Shown: positions 7,401 through 14,758, counted from the first letter of the stretch. The stretch: DNA of 33,396 bases from Lentisphaerota bacterium (GCA_015061565.1 SUWI01000027.1:1-33396); one strand, 5' to 3'. Notes: a model not told the origin generated them from the sequence alone. Translations and numbers: made by a program.

Positions 7401-8753
7401 ATGATCGAAGTGAACAAGAACACGTTGGCGAGTGCGCTGCCTGCACTCGGGAAGCTGATTTGTCGGACGTCCCCAATGACGCTCTTCAAATCTATCAAAA
7501 TTGAATCTTCGGATGGAAAACTCAGGCTTGCCACCTGCGGAGCTTCGGAGGAAATCGCCTTCGAACTGGAATCCGGCAGCGAGGATGTCTTCAGCTGCAT
7601 GGTCGGGTTCGATGAGTTCCGGGATGCCGTGCGCAGCGGACGGAACAAGACAGTCGGGCTGACTTATGAGGCTGGAACTCTGCTGGTGGGTGACCGGTAT
7701 CTGATCACGGTCAAGGATGTGGAATGGCCGGATATGTCCCCGAAAGTGGAAGCCCCAAATTGTCTGCTGCCTGATGGCGTGGTCGAGATGTTTGCCAGAG
7801 CGGCGCAGATTGTGGACCGGAACGAACCGAGAGCGATCCTGCGCGGCATCAATCTGAGCGCAGACGGGATCACTGTAACCAACGGCAAGGAGCTGCTGAA
7901 TTACGAATGTCCGCTGGATCTTGGCGACAGCATCACGATCCCGCTGCCGCTGGCCTTGATGCAGAGCAAGGCACCCCACGCCGGACTGCTCTATTACTGG
8001 CCAACAGAAAACGGAACCGGATTTTCCATTATTGTCGGTCCGTGGTGCTGGACTGGTAAGGCTCTGCAAGGGATCTACCCCAACTGGAAACAGGTCATTC
8101 CGGAATCGAACGCGCTGACACGTTCAATTACGTTCCCGCCTGAAAGCGTCCAGAAATTGGAAGCGTTCTTGAAGAATGTGCCGGACGATCAGCAGCGAAA
8201 TGCCGTCGAACTTTTCGATGGTTCGGGCATGACGCTGAACGTGTCGGCTTCCGGAGAGAAGACCAGCATCACAGCTGAATTTACCGGAGATTGGACGCAA
8301 TCGCTCGCGTTGAGCAAAACGGTTCTGCTCCGTCTTCTGCGTGAGGGTCACACCCGAATCAAGTGCGGAGACGGATATGTACCGATTTTGGCAATGGGCG
8401 GTGGCGGTCGATATATCGCAATGCCCATGTTCCAGCCTCGAATTGAACCCAAAGAAAACACTCAAATCCAACCCGAAAAGGAGGAAACTCAAATGGAAAA
8501 CACGGAAATGAAAGTCGTGCCTGCCCTGGTGCAGGCTGTCGCCCCGAAACAGGAACCCGAAAATCTGAATCCGCCGGATGATCTGAGCGCATCCATTGAA
8601 GCGTTCAAGGCGAAACTGAAATCCTCGTTCGAAGAGGTTACTGCGCTCGCCCGCAAGGTCAAAGAAGTGCAGATCTCCCAGAAGCAGAAAGAACGGGATT
8701 TTATCCTGGCCAAACGCGCCATCGAACGGATTCGAATGGTCAGCGGATTCTAA
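7401..8753 (+). CDS. DnaN-fold sliding-clamp-like protein with coiled-coil tail
   Basis: A 450-residue protein. Residues 1-350 follow the three-domain pattern of the bacterial DNA polymerase III beta clamp: domain 1 starts LASALPALGKLI and includes a GKLRLATCGASEEIAFELE strand pair; domain 2 has PRAILRGINLSADGITVTNGKELL, as in DnaN; domain 3 starts after YPNWKQVIPES. Residues 365-450 are an extra Pro-rich linker and a charged coiled coil absent from DnaN. AAAGGAGG before 7401 gives a strong start. In this phage/plasmid-like operon it may load element-encoded replication or repair proteins onto DNA, or imitate the host clamp (inference). The fold call rests on pattern similarity. Confidence 0.7.
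   Translation: MIEVNKNTLASALPALGKLICRTSPMTLFKSIKIESSDGKLRLATCGASEEIAFELESGSEDVFSCMVGFDEFRDAVRSGRNKTVGLTYEAGTLLVGDRYLITVKDVEWPDMSPKVEAPNCLLPDGVVEMFARAAQIVDRNEPRAILRGINLSADGITVTNGKELLNYECPLDLGDSITIPLPLALMQSKAPHAGLLYYWPTENGTGFSIIVGPWCWTGKALQGIYPNWKQVIPESNALTRSITFPPESVQKLEAFLKNVPDDQQRNAVELFDGSGMTLNVSASGEKTSITAEFTGDWTQSLALSKTVLLRLLREGHTRIKCGDGYVPILAMGGGGRYIAMPMFQPRIEPKENTQIQPEKEETQMENTEMKVVPALVQAVAPKQEPENLNPPDDLSASIEAFKAKLKSSFEEVTALARKVKEVQISQKQKERDFILAKRAIERIRMVSGF
8478..8495 (+). promoter_or_regulatory. internal ribosome binding site and in-frame ATG
   Basis: Inside the clamp-like gene a full AAGGAGG (8478-8484) stands 8 nt before an in-frame ATG at 8493. The surrounding A/C-rich sequence resembles the spacers before other genes of this operon. 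Translation from here would give an 86-residue product consisting only of the coiled-coil tail (8493-8753). Confidence 0.6.
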
Positions 8754-8780
8754 ATCCACCAATCAAACAGAACAACCGAG

Positions 8781-8820
8781 GCTCCGGCAGGCTATGAACC
8801 TGTCCGGAGCTTCAAATTTT
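8781..8820 (+). terminator. hairpin with weak T run between operon genes
   Basis: Left arm GCTCCGG plus CAGG (8781-8791) pairs with CCTG, a bulged T and CCGGAGC (8799-8810), with a 7-nt loop. AT-rich sequence ending in TTTT at 8817-8820 follows. It lies in the 81-bp gap before the ATG at 8835. It could be a partial terminator, an RNA processing site or a stability hairpin that sets the ratio between the flanking gene products. Confidence 0.45.
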
Positions 8821-8834
8821 CAGGAGAAAAGAAA

Positions 8835-9308
8835 ATGCTGAAATTGAATGCATCCTACAGCAAGAAAGTCCCCGCCGAGGGAGAATACAGCAGTCAGTCC
8901 TACCATGCCAGTATCGAAGTCGAACTCTCGGATGGACTGACGACCGATCAGATTCAGGACCGGATTCACGAAACTTTTGCAATGGTTCGGGATTCGGTCG
9001 AAGCGGAATTGCACGGGAATGGAGCCGCCAATACGGAGGGTTCTGCCCCTCGCAATCAGCAGAATCAGCCCCGTCAAGGCTATCGGTCAGGAGCCTCGAA
9101 TTACGGGAACAAAAGCAAAGGGCAGAATCAGGAAGATCCTGCGGCATCCCCGAAACAGATCAAGTATCTGCTCGATCTCGCCCGGACCAATGGCGTAACA
9201 CCCCAGCAGATTTTGACCCGGTTCAAGGTCAATGCTTTGGAAGAACTGACCAGGAATCAGTGCAGTTTGGCGATTGACGAGTTCAACAACGGAAGAAAGG
9301 CGGCGTAA
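8835..9308 (+). CDS. phage-type conserved hypothetical protein, 157 aa
   Basis: A 157-residue protein with two conserved ends. Residues 1-62 hold a YSKKVP segment, a strand-rich SYHASIEVEL part and a helix (QIQDRIHETFAMVRDSVEAEL). A Gln/Asn/Gly-rich flexible linker lies at about 63-100. Residues about 103-157 begin ASPKQIKYLLDLA and end LTRNQCSLAIDEF, a helical module I recognise from phage and plasmid proteins acting around DNA recombination, but without a firm family name. TCAGGAGA precedes the ATG at 8835 by a few bases. Lying between a clamp-like and a nuclease gene, it is probably nucleic-acid associated, perhaps a single-strand-binding or accessory factor (inference). Confidence 0.68.
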   Translation: MLKLNASYSKKVPAEGEYSSQSYHASIEVELSDGLTTDQIQDRIHETFAMVRDSVEAELHGNGAANTEGSAPRNQQNQPRQGYRSGASNYGNKSKGQNQEDPAASPKQIKYLLDLARTNGVTPQQILTRFKVNALEELTRNQCSLAIDEFNNGRKAA

Positions 9309-9309
9309 C

Positions 9310-10098
9310 ATGGCATCTATCCACGAACTCAAAGAAAAGCCCCACTGGTCCTATTCGGCTCTGCAGTGCTACCTCACATGCCCGATGAAATACAAGTTCC
9401 GGTATGTGGATGACGCCCCGGTGGAGCGGACCTGTTCCGCTCTGCCGTTCGGACGTGCTTTTCATGCGGCACTCTCCGAACGTGCCAGAGTCGGAATGGA
9501 TTTGAAGCTGTCTGACACCAAGGACATTTTCGCCGACTTCTTCAAAGTCGAAACCGATGCTGCCGAAAACCTGCGTTACAAGGCGAACGAGACTTTCGAT
9601 TCGCTTCTGAATACCGGGTTCGACATGCTGGCTGTTACGCTCGAAAACTGGCAGGATGATTTTGCCGTAAAGAGTGTCGCGGAAAGTTTCTCGGTAACGG
9701 TGCAGGGATTGTGGCGTCCCCTGATCGGCGAATTTGACTGTGTAGTATCGGACGGCTCTGAAACGACGATTGTTGACTGGAAGACAGCAAGCTCGAAATG
9801 GCCTCAGGGAAAAGCTGATAGGGATCTGCAGGCAAGCGCGTTCTGTTACGCCTACAAGCAGATTCACGGCACGAACCCGGTCTTCAGATTCGACGTAATC
9901 ACCAAGACCAAGCAGCCGAGCATAAATTCGCACTACACAATCCGGACGCAGGACGAATTGGACCGTTTCGAGTTCATTGCCAGAAAAATCGAAAAGGCGG
10001 TAAATGCGGAGCTGTTCTTCCCGAACGAAAATATCATCAACTGCGCCGAATGTCCCTATGCAGACCGGTGCAAAAAAGCAACATGGAAAGGAGACTGA
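9310..10098 (+). CDS. PD-(D/E)XK nuclease superfamily protein (RecB/Cas4-like)
   Basis: A 262-residue protein of the RecB/Cas4-like nuclease family. Residues about 13-35 hold the opening WSYSALQCYLTCPMKYKFRY motif. GRAFHAAL gives the helix-1 histidine. The active-site core is GEFDCVV followed by TIVDWKTA, that is D and D-x-K around residues 140-160, and QASAFCYAY is the conserved Q-x3-Y helix. Near the C-terminus four cysteines or their pattern (one early Cys, then CAECPYADRC) suggest an iron-sulphur cluster as in Cas4 and AddB. ATG 9310 follows the previous stop by one base with AAAGG upstream. It likely acts as a DNA exonuclease in replication or recombination of the element. Confidence 0.85.
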   Translation: MASIHELKEKPHWSYSALQCYLTCPMKYKFRYVDDAPVERTCSALPFGRAFHAALSERARVGMDLKLSDTKDIFADFFKVETDAAENLRYKANETFDSLLNTGFDMLAVTLENWQDDFAVKSVAESFSVTVQGLWRPLIGEFDCVVSDGSETTIVDWKTASSKWPQGKADRDLQASAFCYAYKQIHGTNPVFRFDVITKTKQPSINSHYTIRTQDELDRFEFIARKIEKAVNAELFFPNENIINCAECPYADRCKKATWKGD

Positions 10099-10101
10099 AC
10101 C

Positions 10102-10830
10102 ATGGGACTCTGCATGTCAGGAGGCGGTCAGATCGTAGACCGTCAAGCAGTGGCGCTGGTCAATACCCCGATTGGCACGGAGAGCTGGAAACCGGTGCCG
10201 CACATTGAGGTCATTGATGCCGTCACCGAGGTCGTCAAAGCACACAAATGGGAAATTACCGAGGAGCATTTTGGTCTGGCTCGTGAAGGGCAAAAGCTTT
10301 TCGGGGTCATGAAGATCAACAAGAGCTCCTGCCTGGACTGGACCCGCTGCATTGGTCTGCGTAACAGCCACGACAAAAGCTTCTCGGTCGGATTGACCGC
10401 AGGGATTAGCGTCATGGTCTGCTCGAACATGGCTTTCGGCGGGACCACGATCATCAAACGCAGACACACTTCCCGGATCGAACTTGCCCAGCTCGTTGAT
10501 GTAGCAGTCAATGAGCTGGAAAACGAGTTCCTGATGCTGGAGAAAGTCTGCGAAGATATGAAGATCCAGTATCTCCAGAATGACGATGAGGCACGGAGCA
10601 AAATCGTCAGAGCAGCTGAAATCGGCGCGATCAACAGCAGCGATATTGTGCCGGTCTTCCGTGAGTTCAAGCAGCCTCGGCATGAGGAATTCGCTGAACC
10701 GACACGCTGGAGTCTGCTGAACGCGTTTACGGAGACGATCAAAAAGTACACGCCCCAGCGCGTGGATTACTCATACTCGGCTCTCAATCGCTGTTTTGGG
10801 TTGGACGGCAACCGACCCGAACTTTGGTAA
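10102..10830 (+). CDS. DUF932 family phage/plasmid-like protein
   Basis: A 242-residue protein of the DUF932 type, which is widespread in plasmids, phages and integrative elements. Diagnostic segments are an early KPVPHIEVIDAV, GLRNSHDKSFSVGLTAG near residues 90-106 and VMVCSNMAFGG just after, followed by a long helical C-terminal part. Start at 10102 has AAAGGAGA upstream and lies 3 bp after the nuclease stop, so the two genes are co-translated. The molecular function of DUF932 is not known to me. Its constant company of DNA-processing genes suggests a role in element replication, recombination or establishment. Confidence 0.8.
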   Translation: MGLCMSGGGQIVDRQAVALVNTPIGTESWKPVPHIEVIDAVTEVVKAHKWEITEEHFGLAREGQKLFGVMKINKSSCLDWTRCIGLRNSHDKSFSVGLTAGISVMVCSNMAFGGTTIIKRRHTSRIELAQLVDVAVNELENEFLMLEKVCEDMKIQYLQNDDEARSKIVRAAEIGAINSSDIVPVFREFKQPRHEEFAEPTRWSLLNAFTETIKKYTPQRVDYSYSALNRCFGLDGNRPELW

Positions 10831-10963
10831 TGTGCCTGCCTCCGAGGTACCACCACCCTCTGGCATGGCAGAGGGCTCCGGCCGTAGAATCCATGCAAAT
10901 CAAGATGGTCGGAGAGCGCCCGGTATGGAAGTGATGCACCCATATCGAAATTCCGAAGTCATC
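10831..10963 (+). ncRNA. candidate structured leader RNA
   Basis: A 206-bp gap lies between the DUF932 gene and the next ATG. Its first part folds into at least two hairpins: CCCTCTG (10856-10862) with CAGAGGG (10869-10875), 6-nt loop; and GGTATGG (10922-10928) with CCATATC (10940-10946), 11-nt loop, one G-U pair. It runs directly into the intrinsic terminator at 10964-11008. Stems followed by a terminator just before a start codon is the layout of an attenuator or riboswitch. No known riboswitch class was recognised. Confidence 0.4.
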
Positions 10964-11008
10964 CCGGAGGTTTGAGGGTGGAAACATCTTCAAGCCTCCG
11001 GTCTTTTT
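10964..11008 (+). terminator. intrinsic terminator/attenuator before the 11037 gene
   Basis: CCGGAGGTTTGA at 10964-10975 pairs with TCAAGCCTCCGG at 10990-11001 (12 bp, one G-U), loop of 14 nt, followed by TCTTTTT ending at 11008. It ends 28 bp before the next ATG, so read-through would be needed to express that gene from the upstream promoter unless a new one follows. Confidence 0.7.
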
Positions 11009-11036
11009 AACCCCAAAAAACGAAAGGAAACGAAAA

Positions 11037-11501
11037 ATGGGACTTGACATTTATTTAAGCAAGAAGACTTTTATCGGCGCGATGTTCAAATCTTGCGGCA
11101 TTACAGGAGAGATTCGTCTGTTCAAGCGAGGGAAGAAAATTCCGATTAACCTTGACCGGGTTTCGTATGTAATCGAGGACATCTATCACGGCAGCAAAAC
11201 ACACTGGCTTCATCATTGGCTGGAAATGGAATTGCCGGAAGTTCTTGGAAATGCGGAAGATCAGGAAATCAGCAAGGGGCTGATGGATCGTCTTCATCAG
11301 GCTTGCGTCGATGTTTTGGCGCATCGAAATATGACCGATTTCAGGGAAGTTTGCAAGGAAAAGTTGCATTGTGATCTGAAACCGGATCTCAGCGATGAGG
11401 CTTTGAACAGTTTTCTCGATGAGGTGGAGGAGCTGGCAAGGGCGACCTCCCCAAGTGAGAAAACGGACGATGCGGTGTTCCTTATCTCTGCTTCATGGTG
11501 A
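11037..11501 (+). CDS. phage-type hypothetical protein (MGLDIYL start), 154 aa
   Basis: A 154-residue acidic protein opening MGLDIYLSKK, a start shared by many short phage and plasmid proteins of unknown function. The middle has a Tyr-His-Gly and Trp-Leu-His-His-Trp segment (residues about 50-63) typical of that group, and the C-terminal half is helical. ATG 11037 follows AAAGGA with 9 bp spacing and lies just after an attenuator-like hairpin, so its expression may be set separately from the DUF932 gene. It ends 12 bp before the next gene. No activity can be assigned. Confidence 0.65.
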   Translation: MGLDIYLSKKTFIGAMFKSCGITGEIRLFKRGKKIPINLDRVSYVIEDIYHGSKTHWLHHWLEMELPEVLGNAEDQEISKGLMDRLHQACVDVLAHRNMTDFREVCKEKLHCDLKPDLSDEALNSFLDEVEELARATSPSEKTDDAVFLISASW

Positions 11502-11510
11502 GGTGCGATT

Positions 11511-11795
11511 ATGAACTGTCCAATGTGTGGCGGCAAGGCTTATCCTGCCAATACATTCCGCGGCCCTGCAACACTGATCGGAACTGGTGCGGGCGGTTAT
11601 GTTGCTGCCAGTGCCGGAGCCAAGACCGGAGCTGTTGTCGGAAGTCTGATATTTCCGGGGATCGGAACTTTGCTGGGCATCCTTGTAGGTGCCGCTGGTG
11701 GTGCCGTAGCCGGTAACACTGTCGGCAAACTCGTGGACGAAAACGTAATCCGCAACTGGAAATGTCCGGAATGCGGTTATACATGGAGGATGTAA
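11511..11795 (+). CDS. split zinc-ribbon protein with glycine-zipper membrane hairpin
   Basis: A 94-residue protein. It begins CPMCGG and ends CPECGY, so the two CxxC knuckles of a zinc ribbon lie at opposite ends. Between them, residues about 20-75 are Gly/Ala-rich (GAGG, GAKTGAVVG, GILVGAAGGAVAG), the pattern of a glycine-zipper that forms a two-helix membrane hairpin. If both termini face the same side, the knuckles can meet and bind one metal ion. GAGGT lies 6 bp before ATG 11511. Such proteins occur widely as small membrane proteins of unknown role. The next gene encodes another zinc ribbon. Confidence 0.7.
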   Translation: MNCPMCGGKAYPANTFRGPATLIGTGAGGYVAASAGAKTGAVVGSLIFPGIGTLLGILVGAAGGAVAGNTVGKLVDENVIRNWKCPECGYTWRM

Positions 11796-11796
11796 G

Positions 11797-11892
11797 ATGG
11801 AAAGATGCCCTGAATGCGGATCAGAAGACGTGATCGAGTGGGATGACGGATTCATTTGCCGGGATTGCGGATGTGAATTCGAAGGCCGCTGA
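11797..11892 (+). CDS. 31-residue zinc-ribbon mini-protein
   Basis: A very short reading frame of 31 codons encodes a complete two-knuckle zinc ribbon: CPEC near the start (residues 4-7) and CRDC near 21-24, with a further Cys just after, joined by an acidic segment. Its start follows the previous stop by one base, and GGAGG lies 7 bp before the ATG, so it is well placed for translation. An intrinsic terminator starts 12 bp after its stop. Four correctly spaced cysteines in 31 residues plus the RBS make it unlikely to be random. The function is unknown, perhaps a regulator or a metal-binding partner. Confidence 0.65.
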   Translation: MERCPECGSEDVIEWDDGFICRDCGCEFEGR

Positions 11893-11903
11893 AAAAAGTC
11901 TAT

Positions 11904-11947
11904 ATCTCCGCAGAACTCATTCTGGGACTATGCGGAGATTTTTTTTA
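11904..11947. terminator. intrinsic terminator between convergent genes
   Basis: ATCTCCGCA (11904-11912) pairs with TGCGGAGAT (11931-11939) over an 18-nt loop, followed by a run of T to 11947. It ends the rightward operon. The minus-strand Gp2-like gene stops inside it at 11917, so the structure may serve both directions. Confidence 0.75.
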
Positions 11948-12573
11948 TTTTGCCGGGGATTTAAATGCGATGAAAATATCTCATGTCGGCTTTTTTCTGT
12001 ATTGTCTTTCTGGCTGTTTTTCGCTAAATAACTCGCCTGTCTGAAACAGTCATTTTCCTGCTTCTTGGCTATATAACTTCGGGAGTCTATCATTATACCG
12101 TTTCTCTGGCTTTTTCCATTTCGGTCTTTCGTGCAATCATTGATCAGACCGCTACGAGTCCCAGCAGGATAACCAAGCGCAGAATTCAAAGCTTCATTAG
12201 CGTTTTTAATATGATTAAAAATTCGCTCCGTTTTCTTTCCATCTAAAAGCAATAATTCGTGATAATGTATGCCGCTTCTTTTGCTTTCTTCACGGACGGC
12301 CACATAATCGGGATCATACCCAGCCCTTTTTTCTTTTTTGATGAAATGTGCCTGGAAACGACTAAAAAGGCGATTATCCGGAACCTTCATGTCCTTGGGC
12401 ATGTGAATATCGAAGCGCATGGCAAAAGTCTGTGGGCAACGAGACAACTTATCGTCGAGGTGCAAATAAATATTCATCAAAAGATTTTCGTCCAATCCAA
12501 CATTTTGCTTCGTAAATTGCAGGATCGGATTGCCTAAAAAAGTTCTCTCATAAGTTAAACTTCTTTTTTTCAT
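11917..12573 (-). CDS. inovirus Gp2-like / YagK-YfjJ family protein
   Basis: A 218-residue protein. The region DYVAVREESKRSGIHYHELLLLDG (about residues 90-115, quoted in parts) carries the VREE and HYHELLLL motifs of the inovirus Gp2 / YagK-YfjJ C-terminal family, followed by the ALGYPAG segment. The two histidines flanking Tyr recall the metal site of HUH replication proteins, and a role in rolling-circle-type initiation is inferred from that. ATG 12573 is chosen over the ATG at 12591 because AAAGG lies 8 bp before it. The tail is basic. Downstream of a broken primase-helicase on the same strand, it looks like part of an old replication module. The gene is AT-rich compared with the chromosome on the right. 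Confidence 0.72.
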   Translation of the reverse strand: MKKRSLTYERTFLGNPILQFTKQNVGLDENLLMNIYLHLDDKLSRCPQTFAMRFDIHMPKDMKVPDNRLFSRFQAHFIKKEKRAGYDPDYVAVREESKRSGIHYHELLLLDGKKTERIFNHIKNANEALNSALGYPAGTRSGLINDCTKDRNGKSQRNGIMIDSRSYIAKKQENDCFRQASYLAKNSQKDNTEKSRHEIFSSHLNPRQNKKNLRIVPE

Positions 12574-12734
12574 TAACAAAAAACCTTTCATTTTAATTTA
12601 TAATTTTTTTGTATGCTTTCGGTGATTCTGTTGCCTGATCATTTGTATAATTAGTAATACATTATATCCCCCTTCATAAATTGATTTTTTTGTTGAAATC
12701 ATACGGCCGATCGTCATTATTCATGCAAAAAAAA

Positions 12735-12774
12735 GCTGTCCGAAATATTTTCATATTATGGACAGCATTTTTTT
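12735..12774. terminator. bidirectional hairpin terminator
   Basis: GCTGTCC (12735-12741) pairs with GGACAGC (12760-12766). A run of A on the left and a run of T on the right mean that either strand reads stem then T run. It separates the primase-helicase pseudogene from the Gp2-like gene on the minus strand. Confidence 0.65.
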
Positions 12775-12790
12775 GAAACAGGGAAATAAT

Positions 12791-12819
12791 GGGGCCGCCA
12801 CAAGAGGAATGGCGGCCCC
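12791..12819 (-). terminator. GC-rich hairpin after the primase pseudogene
   Basis: A perfect 10-bp stem, GGGGCCGCCA (12791-12800) with TGGCGGCCCC (12810-12819), 9-nt loop, sits just downstream of the minus-strand stop at 12832. It lacks a strong T run of its own, so it may act together with the hairpin at 12735-12774. Confidence 0.5.
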
Positions 12820-12831
12820 GATTGGATATCA

Positions 12832-14258
12832 TTAATTTTTAAGTTTCAGGCCAAAGTAACCGCGGTTATTATGACCATTCCGTTTGACATCAGTCCGCTT
12901 GGACAGACCATATGCTTGGTAAATGTATTCAGGCAGCAGATTCTCGATGTGACGCTGCGGCATCAGTTGCCATCCGCGTTCACTGCAAAAATTTCTGAAA
13001 GCTGTCAGGAGCTCGGCGGTCGTGACGGTTTCATTGTCATCAAATTCAATAGATTCATTGATAAAGCGGCCCAGTGCGTCGGATTCGTGCAGGAGGGCAT
13101 CAACCAGCGCTTTCTGTTCATCAGACTTGTGAATCATTCCCCCGTTTTCGAGGAGAAGCACGGCACCTTCGACAAACCAGTTGAGGATGCCCGAGCCCTC
13201 TTTTTTCAGAAGAACGTCATCAAAATCGCGAATTTTATCCTTCGGAGGGGGATTGTTAAAGGGAAGCAGGATCAGACGTCTGCGCCACGCATCCGCGTCT
13301 CCATCGACCGCAACACGCAATGTATTGTTGGCCGTAATGATCGCATTGAACATGCAGCAGATGTCCGCAGTGTCGTTGCTGCCTTTATGCTCGATGGTGA
13401 TCGTATCTTTTCCGGTCAGTGCTTTGATCTTGTGGGCTCCGGATGAATTAAGGAAATTCGAAGGAACATCCTTTGCCGTCAGGAGCGTCTTCCCGACAAG
13501 GCGTTGTGTTTCGAAGCGGCTGTTCATGTGTTCGAGCCGCAATTCCGTGCAGTTCTTCCTGTTGACGATTTTTTCGAGGACATTGACAATGGTGCTTTTC
13601 CCACCGTTCGCCGTTCCCGTCATGAGCAGGATCGTCTGGCTGGAATTTTCACCGAGAAGACACTGTGCGCCATACTGCTGGAGCATATTGATGCTGTCTT
13701 CGTTCAGTGCCGGTTTGAGCAACTTTTCCATAAAATCCGGACAGGTCGCTTCCGGGTCATATTCAATTTCGGTACGATTCCGGCTTCGATACTTTGGATC
13801 GAAGGGACCAAGCTTAGGCTTGATTCTCCCGTCCGGCTGTTTTTCGAATTCGAAACGCCATTGGCGCAATGAATAAATGGGATATCACCGCGTTGAAAGG
13901 CGTTTTCCTCCGCACAAGCAGCCTGGAGAAATTCAAGGATATTGTGGATCGTGCTCACATCACGCTTACTGTTCATGAAGGTATCGCCACACGCCTGGGC
14001 AAACTGCATCATGGTTCAGCTGATGCGGTCCACCATTTCCGCATTCGTTTTGCATTCACACAAGCCGTTTTCGGGATTGTAGAGGTAGAAGGCGCTGGAT
14101 ACCTTGTCATAAATAGGGCCAAGCACTTCCTTGCAGAGAGCCGCGACAAATTGTTGATTCAGCACCGGTTGGCGATTCTTTCCGCCAGGAAATTCTGGCG
14201 GACCAACGAGCGGCATCAGTTTTTCCCTGATGCCCTGAAAATCAGGTTTCATTACCAT
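12832..14258 (-). pseudogene. P4/D5-type phage primase-helicase, interrupted
   Basis: Three consecutive minus-strand reading segments make one protein of about 475 residues. The first (from ATG 14258, GGAGG just upstream) ends in an in-frame TGA at 14018-14016. The same frame continues from 14015 with a helical D5_N-like part to a CANGV segment near 13853. There the frame must shift by -1 (one T missing in a GTTTCGAA context) to reach the SF3 helicase part, which is intact: Walker A (GTANGGKST), Walker B region, and an AIITANNTLR sensor. Two lesions in one gene suggest decay. Alternatives are re-initiation at ATG 14012 or sequencing error for one lesion. The intact copy would unwind DNA for element replication. 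Confidence 0.72.
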
Positions 14259-14324
14259 GATTTCCTCCATAAATGAAAATTTTTGAGGCCGGAAGACCGA
14301 AGTGCCTTCCTGTGACATGACGGG

Positions 14325-14352
14325 AATATAGCACGGCTTTTGTGGTTTTAAA
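14325..14352 (-). promoter_or_regulatory. possible promoter for the primase gene
   Basis: On the minus strand TTTAAA (14352-14347) and TATATT (14330-14325) stand 16 bp apart, about 67 bp before the ATG at 14258. The -10 matches other promoters here; the -35 is poor. Confidence 0.35.
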
Positions 14353-14400
14353 ATCGTAATTGCTTAGTAGTAAACATGTTACGAAAAATTCAATGGCGCA

Positions 14401-14453
14401 TAATGAAGCATCTTGGAGCAGTATCTTGTAGCATGTTGGAGCATGTATCGGCA
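14401..14453. repeat. phased AGCA-type direct repeats
   Basis: Five short units ending in AGCA or GGCA end at 14410, 14420, 14433, 14443 and 14453, and most read like CTTGGAGCA or CTTGTAGCA. The spacing is 10, 13, 10 and 10 bp, close to one helical turn. The units are imperfect. Confidence 0.45.
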
Positions 14454-14620
14454 GGATGCCTTTTTTTGGTGAAATTTTTTTGGGGGGGGAAACGGAATGG
14501 AAATCAGGGATGCCGTTTTTCTAAAAAAGGAGTTCTGGAAGAGCGTATGAAGCGTATGTGCAGGATTCGATCCGGAGAATGGGAATCTTGTTTTGGGGGA
14601 TCAAAAGGGGTGAGCTCGGA

Positions 14621-14700
14621 ATTTTCCGTAATTTTTCCGTAATTTCTGCGTAAAAAGGCATGTTTTTGCACCTTTTTGCAGGTTGTAGCAGGTTGCGCCG
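14621..14700. repeat. two sets of short direct repeats next to tRNA-Val
   Basis: Three 11-bp units (14621-14631, 14632-14642, 14643-14653) share a T-run plus CCGTAA or GCGTAA. They are followed by four 10-bp units from 14661 to 14700 (TGTTTTTGCA, CCTTTTTGCA, GGTTGTAGCA, GGTTGCGCCG). Tandem short units beside a tRNA 3' end resemble integrase arm sites or iterons. A protein that binds them is not identified. Confidence 0.5.
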
Positions 14701-14758
14701 AGAGAAAGAAAAACCGCTGACAACTTGCTGATTGTCAACAGTTTATTGAGTTCGAAAA

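Larger units (their letters stand above)
14319..14758. other. 440-bp gene-free region between primase and tRNA
   Basis: No credible gene. It holds a possible minus-strand promoter at 14325-14352, AGCA-ended direct repeats at 14401-14453, a G-run and A-run stretch, and two further sets of short direct repeats at 14621-14700. It touches the 3' end of the tRNA-Val gene, the usual side for integration of mobile elements, so it may be the attachment and excision control region. Confidence 0.5.

Noticed and set aside
12871-13876. Long plus-strand frames opposite the primase-helicase
   Set aside because: They are antisense to a recognisable SF3 helicase frame and show no known motif.
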